Part shown: piece by piece, positions 17,111 through 23,855 of the stretch
Layout: each line of letters starts with the position of its first letter
Position numbering within the stretch: position 1 is the stretch's first letter
From: Anaerozeibacter quisquiliarum
GTDB taxonomy: Bacteria > Bacillota > Clostridia > Christensenellales > Aristaeellaceae
Length of the DNA stretch: 64,000 nt
Reading direction: 5' to 3' (one strand)
NCBI GenBank assembly: GCA_051162045.1
Contig: JBISDI010000001.1
The notes under the pieces: model-generated
Seen by the model: the letters and a program-made list of their open reading frames with translations, nothing else
Database searches by the model: none
What the model was told of the DNA's origin: nothing
Translations under genes and position numbers: made by a program

Positions 17111-17800
17111 TCACGGCACCGCGAACGTCGCATCCTCGTGCTCAAACAGCGCGTGCATGCGCCGGTCGATGTCGAAAAGGTCGTCGGCACAACGCCTGAG
17201 CTCCCGCGCCTCCGCGTCCTCGACCCAGCGGCCCGACTTGTAGCGCAGCTCGTGCTCGAGGCTGGCCCACATATCCATCGCCAGCGAGCGCAACTGCACC
17301 TCGACCGGCGCCTTCTCGCAGCGGTCGATCAAGAACACCGGCACCTTGACCACGATGTGGAGGCTCCGGTAGCCGGACGGCTTGGGCTTCTCAATGTAGT
17401 CGCTGTACCGGACAAGTTCGATGTCGTCCTGCGCGGTGAGCATCTCGCCCAGGCGGTAGATGTCGCCGATGTGGTTGCACACCACGCGCAGCCCGGCCAC
17501 GTCCAGGATCTGCTCGCGCAGCGCCTCGATCGTAAACGGCACGCCCTTGCGCCCCATCTTCTCCACAATGCTCTCGGGCGTCTTCATGCGCCGCTCGATG
17601 TGGTGAATGGGATTGTGGTCGTGCAGGATTTGAAATTCCTCGTCGAGCACCTCGAGCTTGGTACTCACCTCCCGCATCGCGCCACGATAAAGCGGGGTGA
17701 TCGCAAGAAACGACTCGATCATCCGAATCGCCTGTTCGTCTATCTGATGAAGTCCCTCAAGCTGGCGGGTATTCCAGCGCATCCGCTTTTCAAGAATCAA
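17111..17800 (-). CDS. relQ: Small alarmone synthetase (RelQ-type (p)ppGpp synthetase)
   Basis: Single-domain GTP pyrophosphokinase of about 229 residues, without hydrolase or TGS domains. Synthetase motifs include VAGLRVVCNHIGDIYRL, the SDYIEKPKPSGYRSLHIVV stretch that binds GTP and pyrophosphate, and EVQLRSLAMDMWASLEHELRYK. The N-terminal helix pair and the C-terminal acidic helix fit the RelQ (SAS1) type. The start is uncertain. The promoter places the transcript start near 17827, so the GTG at 17824 is unlikely; TTG at 17800, ten bases after GGAAGGGG, is my choice, with ATG at 17782 as alternative. It diverges from tgt with a 70-base shared promoter region. Confidence 0.9.
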   Translation of the reverse strand: MILEKRMRWNTRQLEGLHQIDEQAIRMIESFLAITPLYRGAMREVSTKLEVLDEEFQILHDHNPIHHIERRMKTPESIVEKMGRKGVPFTIEALREQILDVAGLRVVCNHIGDIYRLGEMLTAQDDIELVRYSDYIEKPKPSGYRSLHIVVKVPVFLIDRCEKAPVEVQLRSLAMDMWASLEHELRYKSGRWVEDAEARELRRCADDLFDIDRRMHALFEHEDATFAVP

Positions 17801-17833
17801 GCGCGCATCACCCCTTCCATGCACTTAACACAG

Positions 17834-17862
17834 AGTATACAGCATTTGCGGGCCACGCGCAA
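17834..17862 (-). promoter_or_regulatory. relQ promoter (TTGCGC -35)
   Basis: TTGCGC (17862-17857), 17 bases, TATACT (17839-17834) on the minus strand. The -35 boxes of relQ and the divergent tgt gene face each other only four bases apart and have the same hexamer. Confidence 0.75.
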
Positions 17863-17866
17863 GCAG

Positions 17867-17895
17867 TTGCGCGCGCGCGCCGACGATGCTATAAT
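17867..17895 (+). promoter_or_regulatory. tgt promoter (TTGCGC -35)
   Basis: TTGCGC (17867-17872), 17 bases, perfect TATAAT (17890-17895). The transcript would start near 17902, about 20 bases before the GGAGG of tgt. Confidence 0.8.
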
Positions 17896-17932
17896 GAGGC
17901 GCTCTGGAATAGCAATCGCAGGAGGAAGCCCC

Positions 17933-19048
17933 TTGTTTGAGTTTGAACTTCTACACGTATGCAGGCAGTCGGGCGCGCGGCGCGGGCGGCTGCACACGCC
18001 GCACGGCGTGATCGAGACGCCGGTGTTCATGCCGGTGGGCACGCAGGCCTCGGTCAAGACGCTCTCCCCCGACGAATTGGAGGGTCTGGGCGCTTCGATC
18101 ATCCTGTCGAACACCTACCACCTGCACCTGCGCCCCGGCGAGGACCTGGTCGCCGAGGCGGGAGGCTTGCATAAGTTCATGCGCTGGAACAGGCCGATCC
18201 TCACCGATTCGGGCGGGTTCCAGGTGTTTTCGCTCTCGGCGCTGCGCAAGGTGCGCGAGGACGGCGTCACCTTCCGCTCGCACCTGGACGGCTCGAAGCA
18301 CTTCTTTTCGCCCGAGAGCGCGCTCGCGATCCAGGAGCAGCTGGGCGCGGACATCGTCATGCAGTTCGACGAGTGCTCGGCCTGGCCCTGCGAGCGCGAA
18401 CAGGCCGACCGCGCCATGCGCCGAACGCTGCGCTGGCTGGAGCGCTCGATAGCGGCCAAGAAACGGCCCGATCAGGCGCTGTTCGGCATCGTGCAGGGCG
18501 CGTTCTACGAGGATCTGCGGCGCGAGTGCGCGCGGGAGATGGCGAAGAGCGATCTGCCCGGCTTCGGCATCGGGGGCTTAAGCGTCGGCGAACCCAAGGA
18601 CATCATGTACCGGATGCTGGACGTCGTGTGCCCGGAACTGCCCGCCGGCAAGCCGCGCTACCTGATGGGCGTGGGCAGCCCCGACTGCCTGGTCGAGGGC
18701 GTGTGTCACGGCGTGGACATGTTCGATTGCGTGCTGGCCACGCGCGTCGCGCGCAACGGCACCGTGTTCACCCGCCATGGCCGGCTGGTGGTGCGGGGCG
18801 CCCAATACGCGCGCGATTTCGCGCCGATCGAGGAGGACTGCGATTGCTACGCCTGCCGCAACTTCTCGCGCGCCTACATCCGCCACCTGCTCAAGGCCGG
18901 CGAGATCCTGGCGCTGAGGCTGTGCTCGATCCACAACCTGCGCTTCCTGACGAAGCTGATGCAGGACGGGCGGCGCGCGATCGAGGAGGACCGCTACCTG
19001 GATTTTGCCGAGCAGTTTTACGCGCATAATGGGCGAGGCACTTGGTAG
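17933..19048 (+). CDS. tgt: Queuine/preQ1 tRNA-guanine transglycosylase
   Basis: Exchanges the wobble guanine of GUN anticodons for preQ1 on the way to queuosine. At 371 residues it has normal family length. The active-site stretch TDSGGFQVFSLS starts at 91 (general base D92), the nucleophile lies in FDCVLATRVARNGTVFT, and the zinc site is C303, C305, C308 and H334. A much longer open frame begins at 17138 but runs through relQ and both promoters; the TTG at 17933 follows GGAGG with seven bases between and starts LFEFELLHVCRQSGARRGRL as the family does. No other queuosine gene is in the window. Confidence 0.95.
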   Translation: MFEFELLHVCRQSGARRGRLHTPHGVIETPVFMPVGTQASVKTLSPDELEGLGASIILSNTYHLHLRPGEDLVAEAGGLHKFMRWNRPILTDSGGFQVFSLSALRKVREDGVTFRSHLDGSKHFFSPESALAIQEQLGADIVMQFDECSAWPCEREQADRAMRRTLRWLERSIAAKKRPDQALFGIVQGAFYEDLRRECAREMAKSDLPGFGIGGLSVGEPKDIMYRMLDVVCPELPAGKPRYLMGVGSPDCLVEGVCHGVDMFDCVLATRVARNGTVFTRHGRLVVRGAQYARDFAPIEEDCDCYACRNFSRAYIRHLLKAGEILALRLCSIHNLRFLTKLMQDGRRAIEEDRYLDFAEQFYAHNGRGTW

Positions 19049-19097
19049 GGCACACAAAAATTTTACATCAAAGCGCGATTCTCGCGGCATTTCCCGG

Positions 19098-19126
19098 TTG
19101 TGTGAGAACGCGTCAGACGGTATAAT
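19098..19126 (+). promoter_or_regulatory. yajC promoter
   Basis: TTGTGT (19098-19103), 17 bases, perfect TATAAT (19121-19126), 33 bases before the yajC start. It lies in the 111-base gap after tgt, so yajC can be expressed on its own. Confidence 0.8.
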
Positions 19127-19159
19127 AAGAAGAATCAATCGTTTGAAGGAGAGAAACGC

Positions 19160-19549
19160 ATGTTGACGAACCTATCCACCTGGCTACTCGAGGCCGCGCC
19201 CGCCGCCGCGCCCGCCGCCGACGCCGCGAAACAGGCCGGCGAGACCGGCGGTTTTCTCGGAATGATCCCCCAGCTTGCGATGATGGTAGTCATGGTGGGC
19301 GTGTTTTACTTCCTGCTGATCCGGCCCCAGCGCAAGAAGGACAAGGCCGTGAAGGACATGCTGGCCGCAATCAAGGTGGGCGACCGGATCTGCACGATCG
19401 GCGGCATCTACGGCACCGTGACAGCACTCAAGGACGACACCGTGACGATCCTGGTGGGCGCGCCCAAGACGCCGATGGTGCTGGCCCGCTGGGCGATCCG
19501 CTCGGTCGAGAACGCGCCGCTCGAGAACGACGCCGAACCGCAGGTGTAA
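19160..19549 (+). CDS. yajC: YajC, SecDF-associated preprotein translocase subunit
   Basis: Small membrane protein of 129 residues with one TM segment (about 32-54, IPQLAMMVVMVGVFYFLLI) followed by the family motif RPQRKKDKAVKDMLAAIKVGD and a beta-rich cytosolic domain with GGIYGTVTALKDDTVTI. A long Ala/Pro-rich N-terminus precedes the TM. AAGGAGAG stands before the ATG. In many Firmicutes the order is tgt-yajC-secD-secF; here secDF does not follow and a terminator closes the unit. Confidence 0.95.
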   Translation: MLTNLSTWLLEAAPAAAPAADAAKQAGETGGFLGMIPQLAMMVVMVGVFYFLLIRPQRKKDKAVKDMLAAIKVGDRICTIGGIYGTVTALKDDTVTILVGAPKTPMVLARWAIRSVENAPLENDAEPQV

Positions 19550-19566
19550 GCTGCAGGGCATGATGA

Positions 19567-19594
19567 GTTCCCCTCTTCGGAGGGGGATTTTTTT
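19567..19594 (+). terminator. Terminator behind yajC
   Basis: TCCCCTC, TTCG tetraloop, GAGGGGGA, then a run of seven T. A textbook intrinsic terminator 17 bases after the yajC stop. Confidence 0.93.
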
Positions 19595-19691
19595 ATGTGC
19601 GATCCCGCCTCTGTCGCCCCGCCCATCGCCCGGTTTGTGAAGTGTTGATATTTTATGATAAAAATTCCCCGCTCCAAACTGTTGATTATGA

Positions 19692-19721
19692 TTGACAATC
19701 GCTTTTCATATATTCTATAAT
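19692..19721 (+). promoter_or_regulatory. Strong promoter of the mgl operon
   Basis: Consensus TTGACA (19692-19697), 18-base spacer and consensus TATAAT (19716-19721), with an AT-rich stretch just upstream. This is the closest match to a vegetative consensus promoter in the window, in keeping with an abundant binding protein. I found no convincing cre or other operator. Confidence 0.88.
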
Positions 19722-19787
19722 GGAAACATCTGCGGATGGTGCGGTTTTGCGCACCGCCCGCAAAAATGACAAGGAGGCATTCCGGTT

Positions 19788-20819
19788 ATGAAGAAATTCC
19801 TGGCGATTCTGTTTGTGCTCATCATGGCGCTGTCGGTATTCTCCGTCGCGTCGGCCGAGGAGAAGAAAGAACTGGACATCCGCGGACTGATCTGGAAGTA
19901 TGACGACACCTACGGCAGCACCGTGCGCGCCGCGATGGAGAAGTACGCCAAGGAAATCGGCGACGAGCTGGGCCTGACGGTCAAGCTCACGATGTACGAC
20001 GCGGCCGACGACATGGCCAAGCAGGTCGAGCAGGCGACGGCACTGGTCGGCGAGAAGCCGGACTTCGTCATCATCAACCTGGCCGAGGTGGCCTCGGGCC
20101 AGCAGCTGGTCGACATGTTCAAGGGCGCGGGCATCCCGTTCCTGTTCTACAACAAGGAGCCCTCGGCCGAGACCGTGCAGTCGGTCGTCGTGGACAGCGG
20201 CTCGATCTTCATCGGCACCACGCCGCGCGAGGCGGGCGACATGCAGGGCGAGATCCTGGCCGACATGTACAAGGCCGATCCCTCGATCGACAAGAACGGC
20301 GACGGCGTGCTGCAGTACATCATGTTCATGGGCGAGCCCAACAACCCCGAAGCCATCGCGCGCTCGCAGTACTCGGTCGAGACCGCGATCGCGAACGGCC
20401 TCAAGATGGAACAGCTGGGCCAGACGCTGGTCTGCAACTGGGACCAGACCCAGGCGCTCGACGCGATGACCTCTACCTGGGCGAGCTTCGGCGATAAGAT
20501 CGAAGTGGTGTTCGCCAACAACGACATGATGGCGATGGGCGCCGTGGCGGCGCTCCAGCAAGTCGGCTACAACACCGGCATCGACGGCGATCCGCAGGTC
20601 GTGGTGATCGGCGTGGACGCGGTGGACTCGGCGCTCGAGTCGATCAAGGACGGCGGCATGACCGCAACCGTGCAGCAGGACGGCGACGCGATGGGCAAGG
20701 CCAACATCCGCATCGCGATCAACGGCGCGCTGGGCAAGGCCTGGCTCGACGGCACCGATTATCAGCTGTCCGGCGACAATTACTCGGTCCGTATCCCCTA
20801 CGCGAAGATCACTGAATAA
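19788..20819 (+). CDS. mglB: Galactose/glucose-type periplasmic binding protein of an ABC importer
   Basis: Solute-binding protein of 343 residues (343 with signal) of the ribose/galactose class. The signal peptide is residues 1-23, ending SVASA before EEKK. A calcium-loop of the MglB kind, DPSIDKNGDGVLQ (D168, N170, D172), is followed by FMGEPNNPEAIAR, matching the position of the Ca site in known galactose-binding proteins. Trp, Asp and Asn residues at the expected ligand positions (NNDMMAMG, GVDAVDSAL) support hexose binding. Unusually for a Gram-positive binding protein there is no lipobox cysteine, so the mature protein would be soluble rather than lipid-anchored. First gene of mglBAC. 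Confidence 0.93.
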   Translation: MKKFLAILFVLIMALSVFSVASAEEKKELDIRGLIWKYDDTYGSTVRAAMEKYAKEIGDELGLTVKLTMYDAADDMAKQVEQATALVGEKPDFVIINLAEVASGQQLVDMFKGAGIPFLFYNKEPSAETVQSVVVDSGSIFIGTTPREAGDMQGEILADMYKADPSIDKNGDGVLQYIMFMGEPNNPEAIARSQYSVETAIANGLKMEQLGQTLVCNWDQTQALDAMTSTWASFGDKIEVVFANNDMMAMGAVAALQQVGYNTGIDGDPQVVVIGVDAVDSALESIKDGGMTATVQQDGDAMGKANIRIAINGALGKAWLDGTDYQLSGDNYSVRIPYAKITE

Positions 20820-20846
20820 TTCGGTTTTCGCCATGCCCTTACGGTG

Positions 20847-20878
20847 GGCGGCCTGGGGAAGCGCTTCCCCCGGCCGCC
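20847..20878 (+). repeat. Strong hairpin between mglB and mglA
   Basis: GGCGGCC pairs with GGCCGCC around an inner GGGGAAGC/GCTTCCCC palindrome; there is no T-run. Such hairpins behind binding-protein genes can protect the upstream mRNA and lower expression of the ATPase and permease; that role is inferred. Confidence 0.75.
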
Positions 20879-20905
20879 TGTCCGATATTTGACCGAAGGC
20901 CGGTG

Positions 20906-22432
20906 ATGAACATGAATCAGTCCCCTGCGCCGTATCTGCTCGAGATGGAGGGCATCGACAAGCAGTTCCCGGGCGTCAAGGCGCTCGACCGGGCGATGCT
21001 GCGCCTAAGGCCGGGCACGGTGCACGCGCTGATGGGCGAAAACGGAGCGGGCAAGTCCACGCTCATGAAGTGTCTGTTCGGCATCTACAAGAAGGACGCC
21101 GGCACGATCCGCATGGATGGCCGCGAAGTCAATTTCACAAACCCCCGCAACGCGCTCGATAACGGCGTAGCCATGGTGCACCAGGAACTCAACCAGGTGC
21201 TTCGGCGCAACGTCATGGAAAATGTCTGGCTGGGCCGCTTCCCCGCGCGGTTGGGCTTCGTCGACTCGCGCAGGATGTACGCGGAGACGAAAAAAATCTT
21301 CGATTCGCTCGACATCGACGTCGATCCGCGCCGGATTATCGGCGACCTGTCGGTGTCGCGCCGCCAGATGGTGGAAATCGCCAAGGCCGTGTCCTACGAC
21401 GCGAAGATCCTGGTGCTGGACGAGCCGACCAGCTCGCTGACCGAGAACGAGGTCGAGCACCTGTTCCGCATCATGAAGAAGCTGACGGCGTCGGGCGTCG
21501 GCATCATCTATATCTCGCACAAGATGGACGAAATCCTGCGCATCTCCGACGAGGTCACGATCATGCGCGACGGGCAGTGGATCGCCACGCGCGACTCGAA
21601 GGAGCTCAACACCGACGAGATCATTCGGCTGATGGTCAACCGCGACATGGAAAACCGCTTCCCGCCCAAGCACAACGCGCCGGGCGAGGTGCTGCTTGAG
21701 GCCAGGAACATCACCGGCAAGTACGAGCCGGCCTGCAAGGACGTCAGCTTCGAGCTGCGCGCCGGCGAGGTGCTGGGCGTGGCCGGGCTCGTGGGTTCGC
21801 GGCGGACCGAGCTGTTAAGTACGCTGTTCGGCGTCAACACCAGGGAATGCGGCACGCTCACGCTGCGCGGGCAAAAGATCGACAACCGCGACGCGTCCAC
21901 GGCCACCAGGCAGGGCTTCGCCTACCTGACCGAGGAGCGGCGCGCGACCGGCCTCTTCCCGCAGATGTCAGTCACCTTCAACTCGGTCATCGCCAACATC
22001 AAAAGCTACGGCAAGCTGCTGCTGAGCGGGCTCAAGATGAACAAGGACGCCGACTGGGTAATCGATTCGATCCAGGTCAAGACGCCGAGCAAGCGCACGC
22101 AGATCAAGAGCCTGTCCGGCGGTAACCAGCAGAAGGTCATCATCGGGCGGTGGCTGCTCACCAAGCCCGACATTTTGCTGCTCGACGAGCCGACGCGCGG
22201 CATCGACGTAGGCGCCAAGTACGAAATCTACCAGCTGATCCTGAAGCTGGCCGAGGAGGGCAAGGCGGTTATGATGGTGTCGAGCGAGATGCCGGAGCTC
22301 GTGGGCATCTGCGACCGGATCCTGGTCATGTCGGGCGGCCGGCTCGCCGGCATCCTCACGCGCGGCCAGGACTTCGGCGGCATCCCGGGCGAGCAGGAGA
22401 CGATCATGCGGCTGGCCGCACAATACGTTTAG
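20906..22432 (+). CDS. mglA: Galactose-type ABC importer ATPase (tandem domains)
   Basis: Two-domain sugar ATPase of about 508 residues in the RbsA/MglA family. The first domain has an intact Walker A GENGAGKST, an unusual signature LSVSRRQ and Walker B LVLDEPTSSL. The second has the degenerate GLVGSRRTE loop in place of Walker A but an intact signature LSGGNQQK and LLLDEPTRGIDVG. This asymmetry is normal for the family. GTG (20903), ATG (20906) and ATG (20912) are all in frame; GAAGG at 20895-20899 has best spacing to 20906. It follows mglB after a hairpin and precedes mglC by 11 bases. Confidence 0.95.
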   Translation: MNMNQSPAPYLLEMEGIDKQFPGVKALDRAMLRLRPGTVHALMGENGAGKSTLMKCLFGIYKKDAGTIRMDGREVNFTNPRNALDNGVAMVHQELNQVLRRNVMENVWLGRFPARLGFVDSRRMYAETKKIFDSLDIDVDPRRIIGDLSVSRRQMVEIAKAVSYDAKILVLDEPTSSLTENEVEHLFRIMKKLTASGVGIIYISHKMDEILRISDEVTIMRDGQWIATRDSKELNTDEIIRLMVNRDMENRFPPKHNAPGEVLLEARNITGKYEPACKDVSFELRAGEVLGVAGLVGSRRTELLSTLFGVNTRECGTLTLRGQKIDNRDASTATRQGFAYLTEERRATGLFPQMSVTFNSVIANIKSYGKLLLSGLKMNKDADWVIDSIQVKTPSKRTQIKSLSGGNQQKVIIGRWLLTKPDILLLDEPTRGIDVGAKYEIYQLILKLAEEGKAVMMVSSEMPELVGICDRILVMSGGRLAGILTRGQDFGGIPGEQETIMRLAAQYV

Positions 22433-22443
22433 GCAGGGGTTGA

Positions 22444-23481
22444 ATGTATATGGAAAACACGCGGATCATCAGCGGCAAGCGCGTGGGCGAGTGGCTGCTC
22501 GACTATGCGCTGTATGTCATCCTGGGCTTGATCCTGGTCACAGTGAGCGTGATCCGGCCGGATTTTCTGAAGGTCGATAACATCATCAACATCGTCAAGC
22601 AGGCGTCCACCAAGGGCATATTGGCGCTGGGCTGCGCGGGGCTGATCGTGCTGGCCGGCACCGACCTGTCGATCGGGCGGGTGCTGGGGCTGTCGGCAGC
22701 GGTGACCGCGTCGCTGGTGCAAAAGGTCGGCTACGCCTCGCGCTACTACCAGAACATGACCGAGCCGCTGCCGCTGATCGTGCCGTTTCTGGCGGCGATC
22801 CTGATCGCGGTGGCGATCAGCCTAATCAACGGCTTCGGCGTGGCGAAGCTGCACCTGCACGCGTTCATCATCACGCTGGGCACGCAGCTGATCGCGTTCG
22901 GCGCGAACTGCCTGTACATCGAGGCGCAGCCCTCGGGCACGGCGCAGGCGCTCTCGACGTTTGAGAAGGACTTCTTGAACGCGGCGGCGGGCAATATCAT
23001 GATCGGCGGCTTCAAACTGCCCAAGGTGGTGCTGTACTTTTTGGTCTGCGCGGTCGTCATGTGGGTGATCTGGAACAAGACGCGGCTGGGCAAGAACATG
23101 TTCGCGGTCGGCGGCAACACGGAAGCGGCGGCGGTTTCGGGCGTGAACGTAGGAAAGACGATCATGCTGATCTACCTGATCGCGGGCGTGCTGTACGGCA
23201 TCGCGGCATTCCTGGAGACGGCGCGCATCACCTCGGTGGGCGCGAACACGGGCAATGGGTACGAGCTGGACGCGATTTCGGCCTGCGTAATCGGCGGCGT
23301 TTCGTTCTCGGGCGGCGTTGGAACGATCCAGGGCGTGGTGATCGGCTCGATCATCCTGCAGGCGATCAACTACAGCCTGTTCTTCTTGCAGGTCAACCCG
23401 TACATGCAGTACATCATCCGCGGGCTGATTATCATCCTGGCCGTGACGATCGACGTGCGCAAGTACCTGGTGAAGAAGTGA
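22444..23481 (+). CDS. mglC: Galactose-type ABC importer permease
   Basis: Integral membrane permease of 345 residues with about nine or ten TM segments. Family landmarks are IVLAGTDLSIGRVLGLSA, the LHAFIITLGTQLIAFG stretch, LGKNMFAVGGNTEAAAVSGVNV (cytosolic coupling loop) and GYELDAISACVIGGVSFSGGVGT. Together these are those of MglC/RbsC permeases. It starts with ATG behind AGG and GGGG stretches, and its stop overlaps the next gene by one base (TGATG). Confidence 0.95.
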   Translation: MYMENTRIISGKRVGEWLLDYALYVILGLILVTVSVIRPDFLKVDNIINIVKQASTKGILALGCAGLIVLAGTDLSIGRVLGLSAAVTASLVQKVGYASRYYQNMTEPLPLIVPFLAAILIAVAISLINGFGVAKLHLHAFIITLGTQLIAFGANCLYIEAQPSGTAQALSTFEKDFLNAAAGNIMIGGFKLPKVVLYFLVCAVVMWVIWNKTRLGKNMFAVGGNTEAAAVSGVNVGKTIMLIYLIAGVLYGIAAFLETARITSVGANTGNGYELDAISACVIGGVSFSGGVGTIQGVVIGSIILQAINYSLFFLQVNPYMQYIIRGLIIILAVTIDVRKYLVKK

Positions 23482-23690
23482 TGGAAAACAGGCGGCCGTT
23501 GGATGAGGCGCGCGAGGACAATGAGCGCGCTTATGCGCCGCGCGTGACGCTGCATGAGCGCAAGGAGCGGCTGTACGAGAAGCTGCGCGGCAAGGTGTCG
23601 GTCGCCGCGATGGATCGGATTATCTGGGCGATCGTTGGGCTGATCGTGGCGGCCGTAATCGTCGGCATGGCGATGGGCAACCCCGCGTGA
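23481..23690 (+). CDS. Small membrane protein at the end of the mgl operon
   Basis: Unrecognised 69-residue protein. The first 45 residues are strongly charged (ENRRPLDEAREDNERAYAP, then LHERKERLYEKLRGK) and the last 25 form one hydrophobic segment (IIWAIVGLIVAAVIVGMAMG) with a four-residue tail, so it should sit in the membrane with its N-terminus in the cytosol or as a tail-anchored protein. Its ATG shares one base with the mglC stop (TGATG), which points to translational coupling. It is thus a likely accessory subunit or regulator of the importer; function is unknown. Confidence 0.8.
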   Translation: MENRRPLDEAREDNERAYAPRVTLHERKERLYEKLRGKVSVAAMDRIIWAIVGLIVAAVIVGMAMGNPA

Positions 23691-23781
23691 GCGTGACGGG
23701 AGCCCAGGGGTGCCGCCCTTTGGCGGGGGCTTGAGGGGGGGCGCACCAATGTTTCCACTGTTTCGCAACCCGACTTCCCGG

Positions 23782-23810
23782 TTGCGTTTTCGCCCCTGCC
23801 ATGGTACAAT
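23782..23810 (+). promoter_or_regulatory. Promoter of the exported flavoprotein gene
   Basis: TTGCGT (23782-23787), 17 bases, TACAAT (23805-23810), 45 bases before the ATG. The -35 is part of a small palindrome GCAACC...GGTTGC at 23766-23786 that may be an operator or the remains of a terminator. Confidence 0.75.
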
Positions 23811-23855
23811 CACTCTGTGATGAACTTCACAATCTAAAGCGAGGAGGAAAAATCC

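Noticed and set aside
17138..17932. Upstream extension of the tgt frame by 265 codons
   Set aside because: It runs antisense through relQ and across both mapped-looking promoters; the TTG at 17933 has the ribosome site and the family N-terminus.
19692..19707. Possible cre (CcpA) site in the mgl promoter
   Set aside because: TGACAATCGCTTTTCA resembles cre in composition but the half-sites are one base too far apart and several consensus positions fail.
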